Below the pieces are notes generated by a model that made no database searches, had not been told where the DNA came from, and saw only the letters and a list, made by a program, of their open reading frames with translations. A DNA stretch of 64,000 bases from Variovorax paradoxus_P (GTDB taxonomy: Bacteria > Pseudomonadota > Gammaproteobacteria > Burkholderiales > Burkholderiaceae_C). How positions within the stretch are numbered: the first letter of the stretch is position 1; every line of letters starts with the position of its first letter. The position numbers and the translations under genes are program-made. The stretch lies in NCBI RefSeq assembly GCF_050627025.1, contig NZ_CP192472.1; one strand, 5' to 3'. Shown piece after piece: positions 46,838 through 54,698 of this stretch.

Positions 46838-48054
46838 CCTCAGCCGCTGGAGAAACCACGCCGAACGAGCGGCAGCAAATGGTCGATGCGCTGCGCGGCT
46901 TTGCGCTGCTGGGCATCCTGGTGGTCAACATTGCAAGCTTTGCATCAACGTACTACGGCCTGGGCGTTCCCGATCCAATGGCCGTTTCTCTGGCCGACCG
47001 CAGCGCCTCGTTCGTGCGGGCCTTTCTGTTCGAGACCAAGTTCTACCTGCTGTTCTCGTTCCTGTTCGGCTACAGCTTCACGCTGCAAATGCGTGCGGCG
47101 GAGCGAGACGGCAAGCCCTTTGCGCCGCGCATGGTGCGGCGGCTCGTGGGGCTGTGGGTCATCGGCGTGCTGCACGCCGTGGTGCTTTACTACGGCGACA
47201 TTCTCACCACGTATGCGGTGCTGGGCGCCGTGCTGCTCTTGCTGCGGCGGCGCGGAGATGTGTTCATGGCCTGCGCGGCCATGGCGCTGGTGCTGGCTGT
47301 TTCGCTGGTGTGGGCCGGCGTCGGCCACATGTATTCGCAGATGGACATGCAAATGGCAACCCAGGCGGCATACGCCGAGGCGGAGGCCGCGCTGGCCGCC
47401 TACCGCGCAACGCCCGCCCTGGTGGTGATGCAGCATCTGCGCGACCTTTCGCAGGTGTGGTGGGTCACCGGGCTGGTACAGGCCCCCGCGGCGCTGGCCA
47501 TGTTCTTTGCAGGGTTCATTGCGGGGCGGCGCGGGCTGCTTGCGCATGTAGAGGTGCACGGCAAGCTGCTGCGCAAGGTCGTGGTGTGGGGCCTGGCCAT
47601 CGGCTTGCCGGGCGCGCTGGCGTACGGTCTTCCGGCCCTGCGGCTCGACGACGCGGTGCGCGAGCTCAGCGGCCTTGCGGTCACGCTGCTGACGGCGCCG
47701 TTCCTTACCGCGGCCTACGCCGCCGGCATGCTGCTGGTGTTTCAGACCGGGCCTGGCCGCGTGCTGGCGCAGTGGCTGGCGCCGGCTGGCCGCATGGCGC
47801 TGTCGAACTACCTGCTGCAGTCGCTGGCCTGCGCGTGGATTTTTCTGGCGTACGGGCTGCGATGGATCGGAACCGTCGGGCCGCTGGCCAGCTTTGCAAT
47901 TGCACTGGCCATCTTTGCGGGCAACCTGGTGCTGAGCCGGTGGTGGATGCACCACTTTACCTACGGCCCCGCAGAGTGGCTGCTGCGAGCCTTTACCAAC
48001 CTGCAGCTGCCGCCGCTGCTGCGCCGCCGCACCCGGGCCGTGCCCGCACCCTGA
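46834..48054 (+). CDS. DUF418 (YeiB-like) membrane protein
   Basis: From the ATG at 46834 this encodes 406 residues with about ten membrane helices. The start QMVDALRGFALLGILVVNIASF and the C-terminal YGPAEWLLRAFTNLQ are typical of the DUF418/YeiB group, which is related to acyltransferase-3-like membrane proteins; no activity is established. It is translationally coupled to the MarR gene. Whether it belongs to the same pathway as the sulfatase operon is not clear. Confidence 0.9.
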   Translation: MTSAAGETTPNERQQMVDALRGFALLGILVVNIASFASTYYGLGVPDPMAVSLADRSASFVRAFLFETKFYLLFSFLFGYSFTLQMRAAERDGKPFAPRMVRRLVGLWVIGVLHAVVLYYGDILTTYAVLGAVLLLLRRRGDVFMACAAMALVLAVSLVWAGVGHMYSQMDMQMATQAAYAEAEAALAAYRATPALVVMQHLRDLSQVWWVTGLVQAPAALAMFFAGFIAGRRGLLAHVEVHGKLLRKVVVWGLAIGLPGALAYGLPALRLDDAVRELSGLAVTLLTAPFLTAAYAAGMLLVFQTGPGRVLAQWLAPAGRMALSNYLLQSLACAWIFLAYGLRWIGTVGPLASFAIALAIFAGNLVLSRWWMHHFTYGPAEWLLRAFTNLQLPPLLRRRTRAVPAP

Positions 48055-48055
48055 G

Positions 48056-49153
48056 TCAGCGTGGAGACGGCACCGCGTGAAGTTGCGTTTCTTGCTGGTG
48101 TTGCCTGTCTTGCCTGCCGTCGCTTTCGATGCGCATGCGGGGCAAGAACTGCGGGTATTCGCGCTGCATGAAATCGATGAGCCCTTCGCGCACCTTGCAG
48201 CGCAGGTCGAAGGCAAGGCTCGAATTGCCGGCGGTGCAAAGCACGCGAATCTGCATGGTGCGCTCGGTGGTGTCGGTTACCTGAAGGTTGAAAAACCGGC
48301 CGTCCCACTCGGGCGCCGACTTGACGATGCGCTCGACCTCTTCGCGCAGCGGCGGCAGCGGCATGCCGTAGTCTGCGTAGAAAAAAACCGCACCCAGCAG
48401 CTGCGACGAGCTGCGCGTCCAGTTCTGGAACGGCTTTTCTATGAAGTAACTCAGCGGCAAGATCAGGCGCCGGTCGTCCCAGATCTTCACCACCACAAAG
48501 GTGCCGGTAATTTCTTCGACCCGACCCCATTCGCCCTCGACCACCAGCACGTCGTCGATGCGGATGGGCTGTGCCAGCGCAATCTGCAGCCCGGCAATCA
48601 GGTTGCTGAACACCGGCTTGGCCGCCAGGCCGGCCACAATGCCGATCACCCCCGCCGATGCCAGCAGGCTGGCGCCCACTTGCCGCGCATCGGGAAAGGT
48701 CATGAGCATCATCGCGCCGCCGGCCACCAGCACCATGGTCATGGCCGTGCGCGCGAGCACGCGGGTTTGCGTGAGCACCCGCCGCGCCTGCAGGTTGTCT
48801 GCCACGTCGTAAGGGTGCTGCGCCAGCACGCCGTCGGCAAAGCCGCTGATGGCCTTGACCGCGAGCCACGTGGTGGCGGCAATCAGCAGCAGGCCGTTCA
48901 AGTGCCGTACGTTGCTTATGAACCGAAGATCGCTCGGCGCGGCCTGAAACACCAGCAGCAGCGCCACAAGAGGCAGCACCACACGGGCCACCGGCCTGCA
49001 GTTGATCACCATTGAATGCAGCGCAGGCGCCGGGCGGGTGATTCGCATCAGCACAAGGCCGCCGACGCGGTGGGCTAGCAGTGCGAGCGGAACGGCAACA
49101 AGGGCTGCGAGCCAGGTGCCGAACCAGGGGTGGGCAAGCATCTCTTGGGTCAT
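48056..49153 (-). CDS. MscS-family mechanosensitive channel
   Basis: From the ATG at 49153 this encodes 365 residues. There are about four membrane helices before the MscS core, whose pore helix reads LLASAGVIGIVAGLAAKPVFSNLIAGLQIALAQPI, followed by the beta domain (RIDDVLVVEGEWGRVEEITGTFVVVKIWDDRRLILPLSYF) and the C-terminal alpha/beta domain. Such channels open on membrane stretch and relieve osmotic downshock. The start overlaps the FUSC gene's stop by four bases. The long frame beyond 49153 is an overlap with that gene. Confidence 0.92.
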   Translation of the reverse strand: MTQEMLAHPWFGTWLAALVAVPLALLAHRVGGLVLMRITRPAPALHSMVINCRPVARVVLPLVALLLVFQAAPSDLRFISNVRHLNGLLLIAATTWLAVKAISGFADGVLAQHPYDVADNLQARRVLTQTRVLARTAMTMVLVAGGAMMLMTFPDARQVGASLLASAGVIGIVAGLAAKPVFSNLIAGLQIALAQPIRIDDVLVVEGEWGRVEEITGTFVVVKIWDDRRLILPLSYFIEKPFQNWTRSSSQLLGAVFFYADYGMPLPPLREEVERIVKSAPEWDGRFFNLQVTDTTERTMQIRVLCTAGNSSLAFDLRCKVREGLIDFMQREYPQFLPRMRIESDGRQDRQHQQETQLHAVPSPR

Positions 49154-51384
49154 TGGGCGGTGTTCGTGGCTTGTGTCTCCAGGGGTTGAAGAATTCGCGC
49201 CGCGTCGTCGCGCAGCTGCGTAGCGAGGGCCGTAGCCAGGTCGAGACGGCGCAGCAGCCAGGGGCTGATGTCGTTGTCGAAGGGGTCTGGCAGGGGAATC
49301 GGGCCGCCCACGGTGGTAGAGCCGGGGCTTTCGGGCAACGAGGGACCGGTGGTGGGTGCGCTGCCGATGGCTGTCTCGATGCGCTGAGCAGTGCGCGCGA
49401 GCGGGCCTTCGATTTCGCCAGGGGTGAGCCGGTCGCGCCGCAGCACGAGCATCGATTTTACGGCGCTCAGCTGTGCCAGCAACTGGTAGCTGTGTGCCTG
49501 CAGGTGCTCCAGCGGCTCGAGCGGCGGCTGCACCGCGCGGGGCTCTGAAAGCGAACGCTGCGTGGCCTGCACCAGCGCCGAAAGGCTGTCGTAGGCCTCG
49601 CGGCGCGCAAGCCGCCATTCGAGCTCGGGGCTGCTGTCGACCGCTTGCAATTGGCCAAGGCCCAATGCCAGGCGTGCATGGCGCGCCTGGGCGGTGAGCG
49701 TGCGCGCCACCAGCGCCGGAATCTGCCCCCGCTCCCATGAGGGCAGCACATAGCAAAAGCCCCAGGCCACCGCGGCGCCAATGAGCGTGTCGGCAATGCG
49801 CTCGAACAGCGCAAAGATGGGCGCGGCGCCCGTGTTGAGCATGTGCGCCTGCAGCAGGCCGAGCACCGTGGCGGCCACTGCAGTGATGAGGTAGCGCCGC
49901 ACCGCAAAGCTGTGCGCAATGGCCTGCGACACGGTAACCACGGCCAGCAGCAGCAGCGGCGACGGATGCGCCGAGAGCAGCCCCACCGCCAGCACGCAGC
50001 CGAGCAGCGTGCCGGCCACGCGGCTGTTGCGCCGCTCCAGCGTTTGCGAAAGACTGCCGCGCAGCACCACCACAATGGTCAGCAAGATCCAGTAGTCGTG
50101 CGAGCCCCAGGGTAGCGACACCGCAATGGCATAGCCCGTTGCAATGGCCAGCGCTGCCCGAATGGCATGCCGCAGCGGCGGTGCGTCCCAACTCCACAGC
50201 GTAAGAAAGGGCCGCAGCGACCAATCGGTCGGGCTTACGAACATCTGCCAGTTGGCGCGCACCACGGCCAGGTTGGGCTCCGCGTCGCCGCGTGCCATTG
50301 CAGAGAGGCGCAGCACCTCGTCGTTGATGTGGCCGATGCGGCTTGCAAGGCCGCGTGCGAGCATGGCTGCGTTGGGGCCGGGCATGCCGTGGCTTGCCAG
50401 GTGTTCTTCGGCAGGAAGGCGAATCGATGCAAGGCGGGGCCGGCGGTCGGCCACCGGCTCGGGGGTGCGGGCCATCAGCAGCGAATCGGCCAGGGCGGTG
50501 GTTTCGTCGGCCAGCTCATCGAGCACGCGGCGCATTTCAATGAGCGCCTCCGCATGCGCGGGGTGGCTCTTGAGGGCGTCCAGGTCGAGCTCGCTCGCAA
50601 GCAGCTGGTCGCGCATTTCGAGCACGATCACCAGCATGGCGGCCAGCCGCTGCCGACGCGGCGTGCGCGGCGACTCGAGCACGATGTCGCGCGTGGCCTG
50701 CAACTGGTCGGCCAGCGCGGCCTGTTCGCGCAGCAACCGGCCAAGCAAGGGTGCGGGGGTCTCGCGAATGTCGCTGGTGTCGTCGCGCGGCGTGAACTGG
50801 GTGGCCTCGGTGCGCATCAGCGCAGCCAGCGAATACAGCACATCCGACACCGACTGCACGCGATAGCGGGCATTGAGCGCATGGTTGGCCAGCGTGGCCC
50901 AGATCACGTAGAGGCCGGCGCCCAGCCCAAAGTGCCAGGTGCGCTGCAATGCCTCGGTCATGCCGCTCGGCGCGGGCGTGGCCATCGAGAAAATCATCGA
51001 GAACATCACCGCAATGGCAATGGGAATGCCGCGCTTGCCCCACGCCATGGCCAGAAAGGCGATGAAGGTGGCCGGCACCAGCACCAGGCCAAGGCGAATG
51101 GGCGCTGTGTGCAGCAACTGCACCAGAAAGAAGAGCGGCAGGCCGATGAGCGGGGCCGGCAGCATTTGAAAAAACTTGCCGCGGCGCGGGCCGGGCAGGT
51201 CGGGCGGGGCCGTGACGATCACGCCCACCGCGGCTGCCGAGGCCGCTATGGTGCCCAGCCAAAAATGCGCGCCCGCCGAGATGACCAGCAGGCCGAGCGC
51301 AACGCTGAAGCCGTTGGCGACATATTGGCTCAGCGCAACACGCAGCGCCGCACGAAACCTGAGGGCAGCAGCGGGCCCCTGCAT
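49150..51384 (-). CDS. FUSC family transporter (YccS/AaeB-like)
   Basis: From the ATG at 51384 this encodes 744 residues. Two blocks of about six hydrophobic helices (residues about 15-175 and about 400-540) are each followed by a helical cytoplasmic region, the layout of the fusaric-acid-resistance/AaeB superfamily. The second block contains PWGSHDYWILLTIVVVLRGSLSQTLERR, the typical signature. These proteins are thought to export aromatic carboxylic acids. It overlaps the suhB stop by one base (TGATG) and the MscS start by four, so three genes form one operon. Confidence 0.9.
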   Translation of the reverse strand: MQGPAAALRFRAALRVALSQYVANGFSVALGLLVISAGAHFWLGTIAASAAAVGVIVTAPPDLPGPRRGKFFQMLPAPLIGLPLFFLVQLLHTAPIRLGLVLVPATFIAFLAMAWGKRGIPIAIAVMFSMIFSMATPAPSGMTEALQRTWHFGLGAGLYVIWATLANHALNARYRVQSVSDVLYSLAALMRTEATQFTPRDDTSDIRETPAPLLGRLLREQAALADQLQATRDIVLESPRTPRRQRLAAMLVIVLEMRDQLLASELDLDALKSHPAHAEALIEMRRVLDELADETTALADSLLMARTPEPVADRRPRLASIRLPAEEHLASHGMPGPNAAMLARGLASRIGHINDEVLRLSAMARGDAEPNLAVVRANWQMFVSPTDWSLRPFLTLWSWDAPPLRHAIRAALAIATGYAIAVSLPWGSHDYWILLTIVVVLRGSLSQTLERRNSRVAGTLLGCVLAVGLLSAHPSPLLLLAVVTVSQAIAHSFAVRRYLITAVAATVLGLLQAHMLNTGAAPIFALFERIADTLIGAAVAWGFCYVLPSWERGQIPALVARTLTAQARHARLALGLGQLQAVDSSPELEWRLARREAYDSLSALVQATQRSLSEPRAVQPPLEPLEHLQAHSYQLLAQLSAVKSMLVLRRDRLTPGEIEGPLARTAQRIETAIGSAPTTGPSLPESPGSTTVGGPIPLPDPFDNDISPWLLRRLDLATALATQLRDDAARILQPLETQATNTAQ

Positions 51385-52445
51385 CACTTGCCGGAAGCGT
51401 CGCCTTCGGAAGGGCTGCCGTCGGCAGGCGCGTCGCGGCGAATGCGCGTGAGCTTGCGCGACACCGGCGCTGCAGGCGCGGCTGCAGGAGCGGGCGCTTC
51501 GCCGTCGAGCGATGCGGCGGGCAGGTCGGGCACCGTGCTGCGCGCATACAGGTCGACCGATTCGTCGGCATTGGGCCGCGCTGCGGCCGACACGGCGCGC
51601 ACGCGGTCGCTGGCGCGCATCTTGTCGTCGATGCCGGCAAACTTTGAGTACTTGGCAAGCAGCGGCACCAGCTGGCCGTAGATGCGCGGCGCGCCGGCCA
51701 GGCATTCGCGCTGTTCGAGGAAGTCGGGCTCGCCCGTGAAGTTGCCGATCAGGCCGCCGGCCTCGGTTACCAGCAGCGAACCCGCGGCCACGTCCCAGGG
51801 GTTGAGGCCGGTTTCGAAGAAGGCCTCGGTAAAGCCGGCTGCCACGTAGGCCAGGTCGAGTGCGGCCGCGCCAGGGCGGCGCAGGCCCGCCATGCGGGGC
51901 ATCATGTCGGCCATGATGGCCAGGTACTGCTTGAAGTTGTCGCCCGTGCGAAACGGAAAGCCGGTCGAAACCAGGCATTCGCTGAGCTTGGTGCGCTTCG
52001 AAACGCGAATGCGGCGCTCGTTCATGTAGGCGCCGCGGCCCTTGGTGGCGGTAAACAGGTCGTTGCGGCTCGGGTCGTAGATGACCGCCTGTTCGATCTT
52101 GCCGCGCACCGACAGCGCAATGGAAACGCAGTAGACCGGAAAGCCGTGGATGAAGTTGGTGGTGCCGTCGAGCGGATCGATGATCCAGACGTAGTCGGAA
52201 TCTTTTGCACCGTGCTCGGTGCCCGATTCTTCGGCCAGGATGCCGTGCCCCGGGTATGCGCCAAGCAGCGTTTCAATAATGGCTTGCTCGCTGGCGTGAT
52301 CGACTTCGGTGACGAAGTCGTTGACCTGCTTTTGCGAAATGCGCACTGCCTCGACGTCGAGGGCGGCGCGGTTGATGATGGCGCCGGCGGCGCGTGCGGC
52401 CTTGACGGCCACATTGAGCATGGGATGCAGGTTGGGGGACGACAT
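51384..52445 (-). CDS. suhB: Inositol monophosphatase family protein SuhB with C-terminal extension
   Basis: This 353-residue protein has the Mg2+-dependent phosphatase motifs: EES (GILAEESG), WIIDPLDGTTNFIHGFP, and NPWDVAAGSLLVTEAGG. SuhB cleaves inositol monophosphates and, in E. coli, also takes part in rRNA transcription antitermination. The usual length is about 265 residues. Here about 80 extra C-terminal residues, rich in Ala, Pro, Asp and Ser, follow KYSKFAGID and contain the basic patch SRKLTRIRRD. The extension looks disordered. Confidence 0.93.
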   Translation of the reverse strand: MSSPNLHPMLNVAVKAARAAGAIINRAALDVEAVRISQKQVNDFVTEVDHASEQAIIETLLGAYPGHGILAEESGTEHGAKDSDYVWIIDPLDGTTNFIHGFPVYCVSIALSVRGKIEQAVIYDPSRNDLFTATKGRGAYMNERRIRVSKRTKLSECLVSTGFPFRTGDNFKQYLAIMADMMPRMAGLRRPGAAALDLAYVAAGFTEAFFETGLNPWDVAAGSLLVTEAGGLIGNFTGEPDFLEQRECLAGAPRIYGQLVPLLAKYSKFAGIDDKMRASDRVRAVSAAARPNADESVDLYARSTVPDLPAASLDGEAPAPAAAPAAPVSRKLTRIRRDAPADGSPSEGDASGK

Positions 52446-52566
52446 TCTGGATTGTGAGAAGAACGGTGGAGGAGGTCCCCTGTAGGCGACCCTGCGGCCC
52501 GGCGATGCGGGCGGCGAGAATCGGTCATTTTACCGGCTCTGCCCGTTTCGTGCCTCCAAACCCTCC

Positions 52567-53298
52567 ATGCGCACCCGTTTTATCCTGATCCAGACCAGCC
52601 ACGCAGGCAATGTGGGCGCCGCCGCCCGCGCCATGAAGACCATGGGTTTCGACGACCTGGTGCTGGTAACGCCCCGGTGGGCCAACGTGCTGCGGCGTGA
52701 AGAAACCATACAGCGCGCAAGCGGCGCGCTCGACGTGCTGAACAACGCCCGCATCGTCGAAACGCTGGACGAGGCGCTCGACGGCGTAACCCACCTGTGC
52801 GCCACCGCCATGGTGCCGCGCGACTTTGGCCCGCCCACGCGCACCCCCCGGGAGCACCTGGAGCCGCTGGCACGGCAGGGCGACCAGCATGTGGCCTTTC
52901 TCTTCGGCTCCGAGCGTTTTGGCATGCGCAATGAAGACGTCTACCGCTGCAACGTGGCGCTGAGCATTCCGACCGACCCCAAGTTCGGCTCTCTCAACCT
53001 GGGCGCGGCCATCCAGGTGATTGCCTACGAATGGCGCCTTGCGCTGGGCGGCTACGCGGTGCGCGACGCCACGGCGCCGGTGCAGGCGGCCGATGCAAAG
53101 GCGGTGGCGGGCATGCTCGACCACTGGGAGCGTTCGCTGGTGGACATCGGCTTTCTGGACCCCGAGGCGCCCAAGAAGCTCATGCCCCGGCTGCAGCAGC
53201 TTTTCAACCGTGCCCAGCCCACGCCCGAAGAGATCCACATCCTGCGCGGCATCGCCAAGGCCATGGCCGACGCGGCCAACGGCCCGCGCAAGGGCTAA
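52567..53298 (+). CDS. trmJ: tRNA (cytidine/uridine-2'-O-)-methyltransferase TrmJ
   Basis: This 243-residue SPOUT enzyme starts RFILIQTSHAGNVGAAARAMKTMG and has the knot motifs FLFGSERFGMRNEDVYRCN and SIPTDPKFGSLNLGAAIQVIAYE. TrmJ 2'-O-methylates position 32 of several tRNAs using S-adenosylmethionine. Length is normal. It is divergent from suhB with about 120 bases between, a pairing common in Burkholderiales, and is followed by cysE. Confidence 0.96.
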   Translation: MRTRFILIQTSHAGNVGAAARAMKTMGFDDLVLVTPRWANVLRREETIQRASGALDVLNNARIVETLDEALDGVTHLCATAMVPRDFGPPTRTPREHLEPLARQGDQHVAFLFGSERFGMRNEDVYRCNVALSIPTDPKFGSLNLGAAIQVIAYEWRLALGGYAVRDATAPVQAADAKAVAGMLDHWERSLVDIGFLDPEAPKKLMPRLQQLFNRAQPTPEEIHILRGIAKAMADAANGPRKG

Positions 53299-53376
53299 AA
53301 CCCCATCGCGCGTGCGCGAAGACGGCCGGCTTTAGACTGCGCGGCCCCTATCGATATAACGACAACAAAGGCAGCG

Positions 53377-54147
53377 ATGTTCTCTCGTGTGCGCGCCGAC
53401 ATCCGGTGCATCCTCGAACGCGACCCGGCCGCGCGCAGCGCCTGGGAAGTGATCACGGTCTACCCCGGCTTTCATGCCGTGGTGCTGCATCGCTGGGCGC
53501 ACGCTTGTTGGACGCACGGTTTCAAGTGGCCGGCCCGCTTTATCGCGCACATGGCGCGCTGGCTCACGGGCATCGAGATTCACCCGGCCGCCAAGATCGG
53601 TGAGCGGGTGTTCTTCGACCATGCCATGGGCGTGGTGGTGGGCGAAACCGCCGAGATCGGCGACGGTTGCACCATCTACCAGGGTGTGACGCTGGGCGGC
53701 ACCTCGCTGTACAAGGGCACCAAGCGCCACCCGACGCTGGGCCGCAACGTGGTGGTGAGCGCGGGAGCCAAGGTGCTGGGCGGGTTTGTCGTTGGAGACG
53801 GCGCCAAGATCGGCAGCAACGCGGTGGTCATCAAGCCGGTGCCTGCGGGCGCAACGGCGGTGGGCATTCCGGCGCGCATCATTCCGTCGAAGGCCGGCGA
53901 GAGCGCCGATGTGGCCGCGCCGCAAAAGTTTTCTGCCTACGGCATCACGCAGGACGACGACCCCCTGAGCCAGGCCATGCGCGGGCTGATCGACAACGCC
54001 GCGGGGCAGGAGCACCAGATCGCGCTGCTGTGGCAGGCCATCGAAAAGCTGTCTGCGCATCCCGGTACCAAGGACTGCGTTCCGTGCGATGCGGCGCTCG
54101 ACGAGAGCTTTGAGGCGGAGAAGCTGACCCAGTTGATCGGCAAGTAG
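53377..54147 (+). CDS. cysE: Serine O-acetyltransferase
   Basis: This 256-residue enzyme makes O-acetylserine from serine and acetyl-CoA, the first step of cysteine synthesis. The N-terminal helical part is short, as in the Synechocystis/plant-like form. The C-terminal left-handed beta-helix shows hexapeptide repeats, with FDHAMGVVVGETAEIGDG containing the catalytic His and Asp and GTKRHPTLG in the active-site loop. The tail ends in CVPCDAAL. It is convergent with the CadR-type gene, only two bases apart. Confidence 0.96.
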   Translation: MFSRVRADIRCILERDPAARSAWEVITVYPGFHAVVLHRWAHACWTHGFKWPARFIAHMARWLTGIEIHPAAKIGERVFFDHAMGVVVGETAEIGDGCTIYQGVTLGGTSLYKGTKRHPTLGRNVVVSAGAKVLGGFVVGDGAKIGSNAVVIKPVPAGATAVGIPARIIPSKAGESADVAAPQKFSAYGITQDDDPLSQAMRGLIDNAAGQEHQIALLWQAIEKLSAHPGTKDCVPCDAALDESFEAEKLTQLIGK

Positions 54148-54149
54148 CG

Positions 54150-54626
54150 TCAGCCCGACCGCTTCGTTGTGGGCGTGTTGTGCAGCGAGCCATGCACATG
54201 CCCCGCGTGCTGCCCAAAAGGTTCTGCCGCGGTCGAGGCGGTGTCCAGCTCTTGCAGGATGCCGCAGTTCTGCGCCGACTCGGCCCCGCAGCATTGCTGG
54301 CGCAGCGCCTTCAACTGCTTCTCCAGCAGCTTGAGTTCAGAAATGCGGGCGGCCACGTGGCCGATGTGGTCGTCCAGCAACTGGTTGACCTGGCCGCAGT
54401 CTTCTTCTGGCGCATCGCGAAACCTCAGCAGGCTTCGGATTTCATCGAGCGTCATGTCCAGCGAACGGCAGCGGCGAATAAAGCCGAGGCGCTGCGCATG
54501 CTCGTCGTCGTAGATGCGGTAGTTGCCTTCGGTGCGCGCGGGCTCGGGCAGCAGCTGCTCGCGCTCGTAGTACCGGATGGTTTCCACCGGCGTGTTCGCG
54601 ACCTTGGCCAGTTCTCCGATTTTCAT
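54150..54626 (-). CDS. cadR: Cd(II)/Pb(II)-responsive MerR-family regulator CadR/PbrR type
   Basis: This 158-residue regulator begins MKIGELAKVANTPVETIRYYE, the MerR helix-turn-helix. Cys77 (EEDCGQ), Cys112/Cys113 and Cys121 (QQCCGAESAQNCG) fit the metal site of CadR/PbrR proteins, and the C-terminal tail is His-rich (GQHAGHVHGSLH). It should repress and, on Cd, Pb or Zn binding, activate the divergent P-type ATPase gene by untwisting a long-spacer promoter, which is present between the two genes. Confidence 0.94.
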   Translation of the reverse strand: MKIGELAKVANTPVETIRYYEREQLLPEPARTEGNYRIYDDEHAQRLGFIRRCRSLDMTLDEIRSLLRFRDAPEEDCGQVNQLLDDHIGHVAARISELKLLEKQLKALRQQCCGAESAQNCGILQELDTASTAAEPFGQHAGHVHGSLHNTPTTKRSG

Positions 54627-54660
54627 GATGCGGCAAGAACGAAGTGAAGGAATTTGTCGT

Positions 54661-54691
54661 TTGACTCTACACCTGCTTCAGGGTTTCCAAT
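54661..54691 (+). promoter_or_regulatory. MerR-type promoter/operator of the cadA-like gene
   Basis: TTGACT (-35, 54661-54666) and TCCAAT (-10, 54686-54691) are 19 bases apart, the long spacing used by MerR-family regulators. The imperfect dyad ACTCTACACC...TCAGGGT sits between them and resembles known CadR/PbrR/ZntR operators. Transcription would begin at or within a base or two of the ATG at 54699, so the mRNA may be leaderless. Confidence 0.75.
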
Positions 54692-54698
54692 TGCATTC

